From: Pseudomonadales bacterium
Lineage (GTDB): Bacteria; Pseudomonadota; Gammaproteobacteria; Pseudomonadales; UBA7434
Direction of reading: 5' to 3'
Length of the DNA stretch: 64,000 nucleotides
Assembly (NCBI GenBank): GCA_028223755.1
Contig: JAOIUY010000010.1
Coordinates: 21,005-85,004 of the forward strand
Shown here: one piece after another, positions 1-9,833 of the stretch
Layout of the letters: each line of letters opens with the position of its first letter
How positions within the stretch are numbered: the stretch's first letter is position 1
Program-made: the position numbers and the translations under genes
Notes under the pieces: model-generated
What the model saw: only the letters and a program-made list of their open reading frames with translations
The model's database searches: none
What the model was told of the DNA's origin: nothing

Positions 1-267
1 TCTTTATTGCAGGCGCGCTTAATGGATTTTGCTCGCAACGAAGCATCGCAAGCGCAGGCTAGTGAGCGTCGTAACTTAGTCGGTAGCGGTGACCGCTCGG
101 AACGTATTAGAACTTATAATTTCCCGCAGGGTCGCTTAACGGATCACCGCATTAATCTTACCTTATATAAATTAAACGAGATCGTTGAAGGCCAGTTAGA
201 TGAGGTGGTTCAGCCGTTAATTAATGAATACCAGGCGGATTTATTATCCGAACTTGGCGATGATTAA
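1..267 (+). CDS. prfA: Peptide chain release factor 1, C-terminal end (partial)
   Basis: This is the 3' end of RF1, which recognises UAA/UAG stop codons and triggers peptidyl-tRNA hydrolysis on the ribosome. The reading frame is open from the first base, so the gene starts upstream of the window. About 88 residues remain. They include the conserved stretch [16 protein letters not shown] followed by [12 protein letters not shown], which in RF1/RF2 lies just after the catalytic GGQ domain. The GGQ motif itself lies outside the window. prmC follows after 47 bp. This prfA-prmC pairing is typical of gammaproteobacteria, because PrmC methylates the GGQ glutamine of RF1. RF1 rather than RF2 is inferred from the neighbour and the TYNFPQ variant. 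Confidence 0.95.
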   Translation, partial: SLLQARLMDFARNEASQAQASERRNLVGSGDRSERIRTYNFPQGRLTDHRINLTLYKLNEIVEGQLDEVVQPLINEYQADLLSELGDD

Positions 268-314
268 CGTACTGCTCGATAAATTTTACCCTCTAGTTAT
301 TTGCAGCTATATCC

Positions 315-1166
315 ATGCGCATTGACCAGCTTATTAGTAACAGCACCGAAGCGATTAGTGCTGCGCAGCACAGCGACAGTGCGCGGCTCGATGCTGAATT
401 ACTGATTCTGCATGCACTCAAGCAATCGCGTAGTTTTTTATACGCTTATCCTGAATCGATCGTTAATGATGATCAATTAGTTGCAGTGAATCGTTTGGTT
501 CAGCGTCGCTGCGAGGGCGAACCGGTTGCCTATTTATTAAATCAAAAAGAATTTTGGTCAGTACCGTTATTGGTTGATGAGCGGGTCTTGATTCCTCGCC
601 CTGAAACTGAAGCGTTGATTGAATATATTTTACAACTGCCTATGGCTGAGCAAGCTTGTATTGCTGACTTGGGAACGGGCAGTGGTGCGATTGCATTAGC
701 TTTATCACAAGAAAATCCCTCTTGGTCTGTTGCTGCCACAGATTTTTCTGCTGCGGCTATAGAGGTGGCACAACACAATACTCAACAATTCGCCGAACAG
801 CATACGGGTAATAAAATTTCATTGTTGCGCGGTGATTGGTTGTCAGCCTTCACAGAAGAGTGTTTTGATCTTATTGTTTCTAACCCGCCTTATATTGATG
901 CACAGGATCCACATTTACAGCAAGGTGATGTTCGCTTTGAGCCGCGCAGTGCACTGGTCAGTGAGGAGCAGGGCTTTGCCGATATTAAATGTATTAGTCG
1001 GCAAGCACAGCTTTGTTTAAAAAGCGGAGGGCATTTAATTATTGAGCACGGTTATGATCAGCGCGAGGCTATTATAAAAATCATTCAAGCTGACGGTTAT
1101 TTAAATATTATTGACCATAGCGATTTAAACGCCATGCCTAGATTTGTTACAGCAACAAAGGCTTAA
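315..1166 (+). CDS. prmC: Release factor glutamine methyltransferase PrmC (HemK)
   Basis: This 283-residue cytoplasmic SAM-dependent enzyme methylates the glutamine of the GGQ motif in release factors 1 and 2. It has a helical N-terminal substrate-binding domain (about residues 1-90). A Rossmann methyltransferase domain follows, with the SAM-binding motif ADLGTGSGAIALAL and the catalytic NPPYI motif, which are the diagnostic signatures of PrmC. The IPRPETE segment just before the fold is also characteristic. The length matches E. coli PrmC (277). It lies 47 bp after prfA and is probably co-transcribed with it. Its 3' end is convergent with the receiver-like gene at 1196. Confidence 0.96.
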   Translation: MRIDQLISNSTEAISAAQHSDSARLDAELLILHALKQSRSFLYAYPESIVNDDQLVAVNRLVQRRCEGEPVAYLLNQKEFWSVPLLVDERVLIPRPETEALIEYILQLPMAEQACIADLGTGSGAIALALSQENPSWSVAATDFSAAAIEVAQHNTQQFAEQHTGNKISLLRGDWLSAFTEECFDLIVSNPPYIDAQDPHLQQGDVRFEPRSALVSEEQGFADIKCISRQAQLCLKSGGHLIIEHGYDQREAIIKIIQADGYLNIIDHSDLNAMPRFVTATKA

Positions 1167-1195
1167 ATTATTTATTAATTTTTTTCTTAAGCTAT

Positions 1196-1654
1196 TTATG
1201 ATGCTATGGAAGTTATAGAGGCTGAAGATTGAGATGACGCTTCGAGAAAGCGATCAATTGTTGCGAGTAGCTCGGCCAAATTAAACGGTGCAATAAAGAC
1301 AGCGTTGGCGCCAGCCTGTGAGGCCATTAACGTAATGCTTTCGGCAGACATTTCTATTGCAGCTAATTCTTTTTTACACATGATCGCAATAATATGTAAG
1401 CTTTTATGGCGCGCACGAAATTCTTCAATTAAAGATAAGCCATCCATATCTTCCAGAATTAAATCAACCAATGCTATTTTGGAATCGCCAATAATGTCTA
1501 GCGATTCGCTTGCAGTCTTTGCTGTGGCTAGTTCGTAGTGCTGAGTGTCGATCGCAGAAGTTAAAACATTATGCAAATTAGGGCTGCTTGACACCAATGT
1601 AATGAGTGGCGTCAGTAGAGGAGGGTTTTGATCATGATCTGTAGAATTGTTCAT
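1196..1654 (-). CDS. Degenerate response-regulator receiver (pseudo-receiver) protein
   Basis: A stand-alone receiver-fold protein of 152 residues from the ATG at 1654. A GTG at 1672 would add six residues. The putative phospho-acceptor aspartate is present (IALVDLILEDMDG). The acidic Mg-binding pair after strand 1 is replaced by serines (LVSSSP). The conserved lysine after strand 5 is alanine (FIAPF where most receivers have KPF). There is no output domain. It follows the kinase-like gene (1714-4344) on the same strand by about 60 bp, so the two look like one operon. Classical phosphotransfer is therefore doubtful, and a protein-protein switching role is more likely; this is inference. No specific family is recognised. 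Confidence 0.75.
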   Translation of the reverse strand: MNNSTDHDQNPPLLTPLITLVSSSPNLHNVLTSAIDTQHYELATAKTASESLDIIGDSKIALVDLILEDMDGLSLIEEFRARHKSLHIIAIMCKKELAAIEMSAESITLMASQAGANAVFIAPFNLAELLATIDRFLEASSQSSASITSIAS

Positions 1655-1713
1655 ATGCGCTTCATAAAACACTCTTTACTTGGGATAAGTATTTTATGAG
1701 AAAAACTTTTTTT

Positions 1714-4344
1714 CTACAAGCTAGAAAGGCTAGTAACGTCGGTATTGGATAGATTTTTTTGCCCATTAGCATCGTCATCATTGCCGGTTTTATCGGCAAC
1801 CTGCTTAAAAAGTAGCTTGAGCGTGATGGTTTCTTGGTCGTATTCAATTAAAGTGTGCCCACCATTATCGTGCGCCATGACAATAATATTATTATTTTTT
1901 TGCTTTGATGTTGCAGCTTGATTTTTAATTTTTGTCGCCGCCTCCACCATTTTTTGAATATCGTCAGCGTCGAGTTTCCCGCTAGTGGTTTTCACTTCAA
2001 GCGAAATGTAATCACCATCGATTTTTTCGTTGCATGCTATGCATTTTTGCATTTGATAATTATGGTTTTTAAGCGATAGTAAAATATCATTACGGTTGGT
2101 ATTGTTTTTGTCTTTGCTTGAACTATCGCGTGCACTCATCAATAACTGCATAACAATCCGTTGAAAGCGGACCGGAGAAACCCAAGCCTTACCATAAGCG
2201 TTTTCTAAGTCGGTTTGAAAGTTGATAGATGATGGTAGCGTTGGTTTGAGCATATGAATAATGTCTCTAACCAAAGGCTTAAGTTCGATAACTTGTTTGT
2301 TGCTATCATCGTCCTCTTCAGAGGCTGATTCAATAATAAGATCTCTTGCTCGTGCACTAGCGTTAACGACTTGATTAAGATAATCAACTACACGCTGCTC
2401 GCGACCAGGTGTTTTTTGTGAAATCGCCATTTCAGTGTAGCTAACAATGCTTTTGATAATGGCTTTAATATCTTGTCCAATGGCACCACTAGGCTCGGCC
2501 ATTGTCGGTATCATCTGTTCTGCTTCTATAACAGCTGACGATTCTAATGGCTTTTGATTTTCTGTTGGGTTGCTGGCTTTGTTCGTTGCTATGTTTTGAG
2601 TATCGTTACAAACAAAACCAAACGCGGCAATAGATTCAACTTTATTATTTGAATGACCTTTAAGTGCAAACTTATGCCATTGGATAGACAACGATTGGCT
2701 GTTAATGGTTTCGGTTTGAATAAAGTCAGCGTCACCACCTTGTTCTACAAGTTCACGATCTTGCTGAGTGATTTGCTCTAGCGTATTGCCGCTAAAAATA
2801 TCTTGATCATTGCGACCGGCAATGACCTCAGCTCTAACATTAAAGGTTTCACAAAAAACTCGGTTAACGCGTTGGTAGCGTCCATCAGCATCTTTCTGGC
2901 AAAAGATGACGGGTGCATCATTTAATGTATCAGTGAGCGAGTCATGGTTTTTAAGTAACTCTTGATAGGCTTGTCGGCCAGCGGTGGCGTCAAAAGCGGT
3001 CCACACAACTTGGCGAGAAATGCCTAAATCACCGCGCATTTTAGTGATAAAGGTGTCAAACCAGCGCGCGCCATTAAGGCTTGAGTAAGCAATGGTTTGT
3101 TGATGGGCTTTGCCGGTATTTAATGTTTTGTTAATCGATTCAACATAATTATCCAGTGAGTCGATACCAAAGACATCGTTAAGCGTTTGTCCTACTTGTG
3201 CTTCAGGAAAATAATGCGTGCTCGAACGATCGCTGTTAATGACTTTAACGATATAGCCATTTTGATCGAGCACCATGCACATCATCGGCAATGATTCGGC
3301 AATGTTCATCCATATTTTTTCGACCATCGGTGAACTGGATATATCATCCAAATTATCAAAACCGGCATAAGCAGTATGCGTGCCGGTAACCGATGAAATG
3401 ATATTGCTGCCGATTAATATTTGCGTGTTAATACCGACTACACGACCTTGGCCGTTTTCTTTGATTTGTATTTCGGTAATGTCAGCGGGATAAACAATAC
3501 CTGATTTCGATTTAATCGTGCAGCTAATCGATTTAGGTATGGCTAAAAATTCACTCGCTTGTTGTAAAAGGGAATTAAATTTCTTCGCACCTTCAACATC
3601 AAGTAACTGCAACCATTCTTCAATCGTTAGAATCGCATCAGCTTCATCCATTAAAATGCTATGGCCATTTTGGCTTAAATGAATACGTCGACTTTCAAGA
3701 TCAATGCTAAGTAAGTGCACTAGCTGGGATTGCTGTTGATTCGATTCATCCTGTAGCGATTCTAGTGACGCCGTTGAATGAGTTGTTGATGTTGTTTCGT
3801 TGATAGTTTCTGCGGGAGTGTTGGTTGTTGTTGCTGCTGATAGTTTTGTTGATAGTGGTGATGAAATTGGCGCCGCACTCGTAGCTGTTGTATTCACGAA
3901 TGGTTTAGCATTTGCAGCCGATGGTTGCGCAGAAATGATCTGTAAAATTCTTTTGAGTGACAACTCAGAGCTAAGAATAAAATCATCGACACCCGTTTTG
4001 ACCGATGATGCTAAAATGCTGAGATCGTCTGCCAACAATGCTTCATCAAGAAGAACAACGATGGCCGGAAGCGGTCTGTCAGTTTGAGCTTGAACTAAAT
4101 CATTAACAGTATGGTTGTAAGGGCGTTGGCCAAAATCGCGATCAAGTAAAACAAGATCGGCGTCGTAAGGTTGGTTGGCGTTAAAAAAAGTGCTGGAAAT
4201 AACGTTCAGATCAAAGTGAATCTGCTTGCTCATGGCTAGTATGTGTTTGATCAACGAAATGGTATTGGCATCATCAGAAAGCACAGCAATGACTGATGAA
4301 GGCGTTAAGCCCCCAGTATTTGCCTGTGTTGCTCTTGATTCCAT
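1714..4344 (-). CDS. Multi-PAS sensor protein with degenerate histidine-kinase core
   Basis: An 876-residue cytoplasmic protein with no clear membrane segments. An N-terminal receiver-like domain (about 15-140) keeps an acidic pair (LSDDAN) and an aspartate (VLLDRDFG) but has serine where the lysine should be. A low-complexity Thr/Ser/Ala linker follows. Three PAS-like domains come next, at about 200-315, 340-455 and 460-585. The C-terminus has the layout of a hybrid-kinase DHp/CA module, but the key residues are lost. The H-box histidine is Gln624 (GAIGQDIK), the N-box asparagines are Gln733 and Ser (VMQLLMSARD), and the G1 aspartate is Thr (EVKTTSGK). No G2 glycine box is seen, although GGH remains. 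A CIAC knuckle sits before G1. It probably binds a ligand or partner rather than autophosphorylating. Confidence 0.8.
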   Translation of the reverse strand: MESRATQANTGGLTPSSVIAVLSDDANTISLIKHILAMSKQIHFDLNVISSTFFNANQPYDADLVLLDRDFGQRPYNHTVNDLVQAQTDRPLPAIVVLLDEALLADDLSILASSVKTGVDDFILSSELSLKRILQIISAQPSAANAKPFVNTTATSAAPISSPLSTKLSAATTTNTPAETINETTSTTHSTASLESLQDESNQQQSQLVHLLSIDLESRRIHLSQNGHSILMDEADAILTIEEWLQLLDVEGAKKFNSLLQQASEFLAIPKSISCTIKSKSGIVYPADITEIQIKENGQGRVVGINTQILIGSNIISSVTGTHTAYAGFDNLDDISSSPMVEKIWMNIAESLPMMCMVLDQNGYIVKVINSDRSSTHYFPEAQVGQTLNDVFGIDSLDNYVESINKTLNTGKAHQQTIAYSSLNGARWFDTFITKMRGDLGISRQVVWTAFDATAGRQAYQELLKNHDSLTDTLNDAPVIFCQKDADGRYQRVNRVFCETFNVRAEVIAGRNDQDIFSGNTLEQITQQDRELVEQGGDADFIQTETINSQSLSIQWHKFALKGHSNNKVESIAAFGFVCNDTQNIATNKASNPTENQKPLESSAVIEAEQMIPTMAEPSGAIGQDIKAIIKSIVSYTEMAISQKTPGREQRVVDYLNQVVNASARARDLIIESASEEDDDSNKQVIELKPLVRDIIHMLKPTLPSSINFQTDLENAYGKAWVSPVRFQRIVMQLLMSARDSSSKDKNNTNRNDILLSLKNHNYQMQKCIACNEKIDGDYISLEVKTTSGKLDADDIQKMVEAATKIKNQAATSKQKNNNIIVMAHDNGGHTLIEYDQETITLKLLFKQVADKTGNDDDANGQKNLSNTDVTSLSSL

Positions 4345-4698
4345 CGTTGCTGTTACCTATTGATGACTGCCTAGATGTCGCTAAGCTATTGTATTAACTG
4401 ATTATTTTATTTTTTATGTTATACAGTTACGCTTTTTGCTACACGTTCTATCCCAGTATTACTGAGATGCATGCCTTAATCTACCTGAGCACTGGTTTCC
4501 AATCCCGTATTCTAGCCGTTTTGTATGGTATTTGACCACCCTCGAAGGGTTAATTAACCGAAACGCAGACGAAAATGGCCGCTTTCTAAACCGATATTGC
4601 TCTTTTCGCGGTTTCTAAACAGCAACTTTGCTATTGTGCGTCTGTCTCAGGGTATTCGGCAGCATTCCCGACAATAACAAAATGAGGTATCACAGATT
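4345..4698. other. Divergent intergenic region without a recognised gene
   Basis: This 354-bp spacer lies between the divergent kinase-like gene (minus) and the DoxX gene (plus), so it should carry both promoters. I see no open reading frame with a ribosome binding site, no strong hairpin and no confident promoter hexamer pair. Confidence 0.5.
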
Positions 4699-5340
4699 AT
4701 GCGAGCATTTGACTCTATGGTAGAAAAGTTTGGCGGTTTTGACGGCGTCCCATTGCTGTTACTGCGTATATTTTTGGCGCCGATTATGATTTACGCCGGT
4801 TTAGGAAAGCTGCAATTAGGTGCTGATGTCGGTTTTTTTCAGCAGTTTTTAGTGGATCCTAACGTTGTGGCTTGGTTTGGGAATCCCGATTGGGGATTAG
4901 GCCTGCCGATGCCAGGTTTATTGGCCTTTCTTGCTGCTTGGACGGAATTACTGGGCGGTTGGTTGCTCGTGCTGGGGCTTTATACCCGATTAGTCAGTTT
5001 ACCGTTGATGTTTACTATGGCGGTTGCAGCGGGAACCGCGCACTGGGATAACGGTTGGCACACTTTTCCAGAAGCCAAGTTAACCGTGCCATGGGAGTGG
5101 CGAACAGATTTGATTGAAGAGGGTAATCAGCGCAAAGCAGCGGCTATCCAAGTATTAAAAAACCACGGTAATTACCAGTGGCTGACAGAGGCTGGTTCTA
5201 TTACTGTCTTAAAAGGCGGTATCGAATTTGCCGCGACTTATTTTATTATGCTGTTAGTTTTGTTTTTTTACGGTGGCGGTCGTTATGTCAGCCTCGATTA
5301 CTGGCTTGCTGAAAGGTACCGACGCAATACCCTCAGTTGA
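4699..5340 (+). CDS. DoxX family membrane protein
   Basis: A 213-residue inner-membrane protein of the DoxX/HvfX type. The N-terminal signature LLRIFLAPIMIYAGLGKL is followed by hydrophobic segments around residues 75-115 (including WTELLGGWLLVLGLYTR) and a last segment near 175-200. A hydrophilic insert of about 60 residues (roughly 115-175) separates the second and last membrane blocks and is longer than in minimal DoxX proteins. GAGG lies 11 bp before the ATG. The family is linked in other bacteria to thiosulfate oxidation or redox/copper stress, but the substrate is not known here. It is a single-gene unit ended by the terminator at 5368. Confidence 0.85.
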   Translation: MRAFDSMVEKFGGFDGVPLLLLRIFLAPIMIYAGLGKLQLGADVGFFQQFLVDPNVVAWFGNPDWGLGLPMPGLLAFLAAWTELLGGWLLVLGLYTRLVSLPLMFTMAVAAGTAHWDNGWHTFPEAKLTVPWEWRTDLIEEGNQRKAAAIQVLKNHGNYQWLTEAGSITVLKGGIEFAATYFIMLLVLFFYGGGRYVSLDYWLAERYRRNTLS

Positions 5341-5367
5341 TAAACCTATGATCGCAAAGATTTAATA

Positions 5368-5391
5368 AAGCCCCGTTATTGGGGCTTTTTT
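5368..5391 (+). terminator. Rho-independent terminator of the DoxX gene
   Basis: A 7-bp stem AAGCCCC/GGGGCTT with a six-base loop, running directly into a T tract (5386-5391), 28 bp after the DoxX stop codon. Confidence 0.85.
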
Positions 5392-5431
5392 GTGTCTAAT
5401 AACTGCATTTTGTCGGCTTTTCGGATTATTT

Positions 5432-5460
5432 TTGGGCAAATGACAAATATCGCATACAAT
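5432..5460 (+). promoter_or_regulatory. Putative sigma70 promoter of the DEAD-box helicase gene
   Basis: TTGGGC (5432-5437), a 17-bp spacer and TACAAT (5455-5460) lie about 85 bp before the TTG start at 5544 and after the upstream terminator. Predicted from hexamers and spacing only. Confidence 0.5.
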
Positions 5461-5543
5461 GCGCGGCTTTCATGCTGTCAGTTCGCTGTTACTGCTTCTG
5501 GCTTTTTTTCTTTTGGGATTGTGTCCCGCCGAGGTAGTTTATT

Positions 5544-6905
5544 TTGTTTAGTAAGTGGTTTGGCAATAAGAGTGCTTCGTCCTCAACGCCTAATAATAGT
5601 AAAGCCGATGGTTCTAAAGCGAGCTCTTCAGCCGCTAGTGCTAGCAAAAAAAGCAGCGCTAAAAAAACGAATCCTAAGCGTGCAAAAAAATCAAAAAAAC
5701 CTGTCTGGTCACTTGATCAATTTCCTATCCCAGAAAAAGAAGGCTCAACACGCTTCCATGATTTAGATTTGCCCTTACCCATGATGCATGCCATCGCTGA
5801 TCTAGGCTTTGAGTATTGCTCGCCAATTCAAGCTGCTGTTTTACCGCACACCCTCGACGGTTTAGATGCTGTGGGTAAAGCGCAAACCGGTACAGGCAAG
5901 ACGGCGGCATTTTTAATTACCGCAATTTGTGATTTGCTGGCCAACCCTATTAGTGATGAACGATATACCGCTGAGCCTCGCGTAGTGGTTATTGCGCCGA
6001 CGCGCGAATTAGTGATGCAAATTGCTAAGGATGCCGAAGACCTGACCAAGCATACTGATCTTCATGTTGAGATGTTAATAGGCGGTGTCGATTACGCTGG
6101 CCAATTAAAGCGTGTTCAACGCAATGTTGTGGACATTGTTGTAGCAACGCCCGGTCGATTGATTGATTTTATGACGCGTGGCGACCTTCAGTTAGGTCTA
6201 GTTGAGATAATGGTTATCGATGAAGCTGATCGTATGTTGGATATGGGCTTTATCCCGCAGGTGCGAAGAGTTGTTCGTGCCTGTCCGCCAAAAGACCAGC
6301 GTCAAACATTGTTGTTTAGTGCAACGTTTACAGAAGATGTTATTCGCTTAACCGAGCAGTGGACGATCGACCCAGTGCGTATCGAAATGGAGCCTGATCG
6401 CGTGGCTGCGGATACGGTTGATCAAAAAGTCTATATGGTTGGCGCTAAAGATAAATTCCAAGTGTTAAAAAATATTCTTAAGTCGGATAATGTTTCTAGT
6501 GCTATTGTTTTTGCCAACCGTCGTGATCAAACGCGTTGGTTGTTTGATAAGTTAAACAAGACTTCAATTACTTGCGGCATGCTTTCAGGTGAAGTTGCTC
6601 AGCAAAAAAGAACCAGCACGCTAAAACGTTTTAAAGATGGCAATATAAAAGTGTTAGTGGCCACCGATGTAGCTGGTCGTGGTATACATATTAATGGTAT
6701 TAGCCATGTTATTAACTACAACTTGCCAGAAGATCCTGAAGATTATGTGCATCGAATTGGTCGAACCGGTCGTGCGGGTGAAACCGGCACATCTATCAGT
6801 TTAGCCTGTGAAGATGATGCGTTTATGTTGCTAGATATTGAGGCGCTACTGGGTGAGAAATTAGCGTGTGAGCAGCCGCCATTAGAGTATATGGATGAGT
6901 CTTAA
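5544..6905 (+). CDS. rhlB: DEAD-box ATP-dependent RNA helicase, RhlB-like
   Basis: A 453-residue RNA helicase with all the core motifs: Q-motif region ([13 protein letters not shown]), AQTGTGKT (motif I), PTRELVMQI (Ia), VATPGR, VIDEADR (II), SAT (III), [10 protein letters not shown] (V) and [13 protein letters not shown] (VI). A basic, Ser/Ala/Lys-rich N-terminal tail of about 55 residues precedes the core. The C-terminus stops soon after motif VI and lacks an RGG-rich tail. The C-terminal [11 protein letters not shown] segment and the overall similarity point to RhlB, the degradosome helicase that unwinds structured mRNA for decay. RhlE-type assignment is the main alternative. The start is TTG (5544), chosen because GAGG at 5531-5534 is well placed and no ATG fits. 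Confidence 0.8.
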   Translation: MFSKWFGNKSASSSTPNNSKADGSKASSSAASASKKSSAKKTNPKRAKKSKKPVWSLDQFPIPEKEGSTRFHDLDLPLPMMHAIADLGFEYCSPIQAAVLPHTLDGLDAVGKAQTGTGKTAAFLITAICDLLANPISDERYTAEPRVVVIAPTRELVMQIAKDAEDLTKHTDLHVEMLIGGVDYAGQLKRVQRNVVDIVVATPGRLIDFMTRGDLQLGLVEIMVIDEADRMLDMGFIPQVRRVVRACPPKDQRQTLLFSATFTEDVIRLTEQWTIDPVRIEMEPDRVAADTVDQKVYMVGAKDKFQVLKNILKSDNVSSAIVFANRRDQTRWLFDKLNKTSITCGMLSGEVAQQKRTSTLKRFKDGNIKVLVATDVAGRGIHINGISHVINYNLPEDPEDYVHRIGRTGRAGETGTSISLACEDDAFMLLDIEALLGEKLACEQPPLEYMDES

Positions 6906-6925
6906 TTTTTAAATCTATTTCTATT

Positions 6926-7681
6926 TTAAGCCTTATTTTCAAGGCTTAATCGGTCAATATAAAATAATGTCCCGCCACAAACTGCTGCTGGTATTGCAAT
7001 AATATTAAGCAGTGGAACCATTGATGTTAATGTGGCCGCAGCGCCAAATCCTAAAGCGGTTTTCCTGTCGTTTTTCAAATCTTTTTTTAGTGCTTTAAAG
7101 CTTATTTGATGATTGTCATAACTGTAGTCGACATATTGTGTCGTCAGCATCCACGCGCCAAAAACAAACCATATAAAAGGCATTAAAGTAGCAAGTGGCG
7201 TGATGATGAATGAGACTAAAGATAAAATAACTAGCGGTATTAGCCAAAAAAAGTATTGTAGTAGTTTCTGAATTTCACGCATAACGACGCTTGGTATCAA
7301 TGCAAGTATGGCCAATAATCCAAACGAATTTTCTGCCGCTTTTCCCGCAATGACTATTTCTGTTTGTTCGGCGAGTAAACCGTAAAAGGGTGAGCCGATA
7401 AGGTTTGCGACAAAGGTAAAGCCGTAGGCAATCAATAATAAAATCATGATGGCAAATAAAGGCCAGAGTAACCACTCAATAAAGCTCAACCACTGGGGTA
7501 TGAGATCTAGAAAGCCATTGAGCCACTGCGCAAAGCTATCGTAAAGGTAAGATAAGCCGAAATAGAAAACCAATATATTGATTAACACAGGTGCAATGAC
7601 AAAAGGCAGAATACGAGGCTGTTTTAAGAGCCTAAATCCTTTAAATAAGTAAGCTGCGCCGTTGCTAAAATCATTCATCAT
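6926..7681 (-). CDS. cysZ: Sulfate transporter CysZ-like (EI24 family)
   Basis: A 251-residue inner-membrane protein of the CysZ/EI24 family. It resembles E. coli CysZ along its length: RLLKQPRILPFVIAPVLIN at the start, the NLIGSPFYGLLAEQ segment, FVFGAWMLTTQYVDYSYDNH in the second half, and a final hydrophobic segment around MVPLLNIIAIPAAVCGGTLF. CysZ mediates sulfate uptake for cysteine synthesis. No cysteine-biosynthesis genes lie nearby, so the role rests on homology. The start is one of two adjacent ATGs (7681 or 7678). It converges with the helicase gene, leaving only 20 bp between stops. Confidence 0.88.
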   Translation of the reverse strand: MMNDFSNGAAYLFKGFRLLKQPRILPFVIAPVLINILVFYFGLSYLYDSFAQWLNGFLDLIPQWLSFIEWLLWPLFAIMILLLIAYGFTFVANLIGSPFYGLLAEQTEIVIAGKAAENSFGLLAILALIPSVVMREIQKLLQYFFWLIPLVILSLVSFIITPLATLMPFIWFVFGAWMLTTQYVDYSYDNHQISFKALKKDLKNDRKTALGFGAAATLTSMVPLLNIIAIPAAVCGGTLFYIDRLSLENKA

Positions 7682-8115
7682 GGGGCTAGGTCTTTAGTGA
7701 GGCATCCAGTTGATGCCAGTATGAGTCAATTCAATTGTCTAGGTCGGTTTGATGGCGAAAGTCGGAATGAGTTTAACTCGATTGCCATTCTGCCGATATT
7801 TATTTTGTTTAGCGCTATGGATGCGTCTATTTTTTGACCGCAAAAAATACTCTTTTTATTGCTCTGTTGTTTAATACCGTGAGGCGCTGATCTGGATATT
7901 TTATACTTAAGAAGGGCGCGGAGCTTAACGATTTCAGCTCAACTTGATTTAACTTCAATTAAAATAATCTTGATTTATAAGTATTTATGACCATAGTGAG
8001 TACTCGCCTTTTTATACGAATAATTATTATTCTTGATAGGGGGGGTGGTGTTTAACCGGACGTTATCGACAAATCTTCAGCGTGAAAGTTGGGTGGTTGG
8101 TAGGCTTGTAAGCGC
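7682..8115. other. Intergenic region, nothing recognised
   Basis: This 434-bp AT-rich spacer between rnt and cysZ (both minus) should hold the cysZ promoter and the rnt 3' end. I found no supported ORF and no hairpin followed by a T tract on either strand. A run of seven G residues lies near 8040. Confidence 0.45.
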
Positions 8116-8790
8116 TTAGTCTTCGTTGGGTTTTTCGATTAATGGTGCTGGCCAGCCGCCGAGTGATTTCCAGCGATTAACGATATAGCAGAACAGGTCA
8201 GCGGTTTTCTGAGTGTCATAGCTAGCGCTATGAGCATCTTCATTGTCGAATTCAATGCCCGCGTAGTAGCAGGCTTTAGCCAATACCGTCTGACCCAGCG
8301 CAAGACCGGCTAGGCTGGCTGTATCAAAACTGGAAAAAGGGTGAAAAGGCGTGCGTTTGATATCGCAACGGGCAATAGCTGCATTTAAAAAGCCCTGATC
8401 AAATGCAGCGTTGTGCGCCACCATAATGGCGCGCTTACAGTTGACTGCTTTTAATTCGGCGCGCACATGTTTAAATAAATCGCTGAGCACGACATCTTCA
8501 TTTTGTGAAGGACGTAAAGGATGGTCGGGATTGATACCAGTAAATTCGAGCGCTGCGGGATCGATATTCGCCCCTTCAAACGGTCGGACATGGTAGCTAT
8601 AAGTTTCGCCACAATAAATATTGCCGTGCTCATCCATTTTAATCAGGGTGGCGGCAATTTCTAACATTGCATCGGTGGCCGAATTAAAGCCACCGGTTTC
8701 GATATCAATAACAACCGGTAGATAACCGCGAAAACGATCTTCTATAGAGTGATTGCTATCATCACTTAGATTTTCTACTTCATCACTCAT
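8116..8790 (-). CDS. rnt: Ribonuclease T
   Basis: A DEDD-family 3'-5' exoribonuclease that trims the 3' ends of tRNA and other stable RNAs. ExoI holds DIETGG ([23 protein letters not shown]). ExoII is [15 protein letters not shown]. ExoIII contains the [11 protein letters not shown] stretch with its His and Asp. It also has the RNase T-specific [25 protein letters not shown]. The start used is the ATG at 8790, giving [10 protein letters not shown], which aligns with the MSDN start of E. coli RNase T. That ATG overlaps the pyrC stop codon as ATGA, implying translational coupling. An in-frame ATG at 8808 would add six residues. It is the second gene of a pyrC-rnt operon, as in pseudomonads. Confidence 0.95.
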   Translation of the reverse strand: MSDEVENLSDDSNHSIEDRFRGYLPVVIDIETGGFNSATDAMLEIAATLIKMDEHGNIYCGETYSYHVRPFEGANIDPAALEFTGINPDHPLRPSQNEDVVLSDLFKHVRAELKAVNCKRAIMVAHNAAFDQGFLNAAIARCDIKRTPFHPFSSFDTASLAGLALGQTVLAKACYYAGIEFDNEDAHSASYDTQKTADLFCYIVNRWKSLGGWPAPLIEKPNED

Positions 8791-9833
8791 TTTGCGACTA
8801 GCCGCCATAAGATATCTTGTCCAGCGCGCAGTGGAACCAGTTCATCATCGGCCATTGATAATTGCTTTGGCGCTTGCCAGCTAGCTTTTTCTAAGGTAAT
8901 CGTTGAGGTGTTGCGTGGCAGTCGATAAAAATCAGCGCCATAAAAACTGGCAAAACCTTCAAGTTTATCTAGCGCATTCATACCATCAAATGCTTCGGCG
9001 TATAACTCAATAGCGGTAAAAGCGGTATACGCACCGGCACAGCCGCAATCACTTTCTTTGCTGCCTTTGGTATGGGGCGCGGAGTCAGTGCCTAGAAAGA
9101 ATTTTGGATTGCCACTTGTCGCTGCATCAAGTAACGCTTGTTGATGCTTTTGTCGTTTGAGAATGGGCAAGCAGTAATAGTGGGGGCGTATGCCGCCAGC
9201 TAACATATCATTGCGGTTGTAAAGTAAGTGGTGCGCCGTAATGGTTGCAGCGATGTTGTCATTACTTGCTTTGACAAACTCGACCGCCTGCGCGGTAGTA
9301 ATATGTTCAAACACAATGCGTAAATCTGGAAAGTCACTAACGATTTGTTTAAGTATTGTCTCAATAAAGACAGCTTCGCGATCAAAAATATCAATATCGC
9401 TGTGGGTCACTTCGCCATGAATCGCCAATACCATGCCAGTTTTTTGCATGGCTTCGAGTGCGGGATAGATTTTTTTGATGTCCGTCACACCACTGTCAGA
9501 GTTAGTTGTCGCTCCTGCAGGGTAGAGTTTGGCTGCATAAACTAAGCCTGAGGCTGCTGCGGCCTCTATGCCGGCGGCATCGGTTAAATCCGTAAGGTAA
9601 AGTACCATTAATGGGTCGAGTGAAAGACCGCTATCCAGAGCAGCAATGATATTGTCGCGATAAATTTTCGCTTCGTCGGAATTTGTGACGGGTGGCACAA
9701 GATTAGGCATCACAATAACGCGATTAAATTGCTTGGCGGCATCATTTGCAGTGCGTGTCAGAGCCGCACCATCACGCAAGTGGATGTGCCAGTCATCAGG
9801 TTGAGTCAGAGTAATTGTGTTTGCTGAAGTCAT
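8787..9833 (-). CDS. pyrC: Dihydroorotase
   Basis: A 348-residue zinc metalloenzyme that interconverts N-carbamoyl-aspartate and dihydroorotate in pyrimidine synthesis. It is the class II (E. coli-type) enzyme. The first metal motif is DWHIHLRDG near residue 17, the carboxylated lysine lies in [13 protein letters not shown], metal-binding histidines lie in AIHGEV and EHITT, and FLGTDSAPH carries the catalytic aspartate. The length matches E. coli PyrC (348). The rnt start codon overlaps its stop. The 262 bp upstream carry no recognised gene. Confidence 0.96.
   Translation of the reverse strand: MTSANTITLTQPDDWHIHLRDGAALTRTANDAAKQFNRVIVMPNLVPPVTNSDEAKIYRDNIIAALDSGLSLDPLMVLYLTDLTDAAGIEAAAASGLVYAAKLYPAGATTNSDSGVTDIKKIYPALEAMQKTGMVLAIHGEVTHSDIDIFDREAVFIETILKQIVSDFPDLRIVFEHITTAQAVEFVKASNDNIAATITAHHLLYNRNDMLAGGIRPHYYCLPILKRQKHQQALLDAATSGNPKFFLGTDSAPHTKGSKESDCGCAGAYTAFTAIELYAEAFDGMNALDKLEGFASFYGADFYRLPRNTSTITLEKASWQAPKQLSMADDELVPLRAGQDILWRLVAK

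Noticed and set aside
1161..1194. GCTTAA/TTAAGC hairpin after prmC as a terminator
   Set aside because: Six weak pairs around a loop of about 20 bases with the T run inside the loop; not a credible terminator.
4345..4698. Possible small gene or regulatory RNA in the long divergent spacer
   Set aside because: No frame with a start signal, no stable hairpin with T tract and no repeat was found.
6927..6948. Hairpin TAAGCCTT/AAGGCTTA between the helicase gene and cysZ as a terminator
   Set aside because: The stem overlaps the cysZ stop and has no T tract on either strand, so it is not supported as a terminator.
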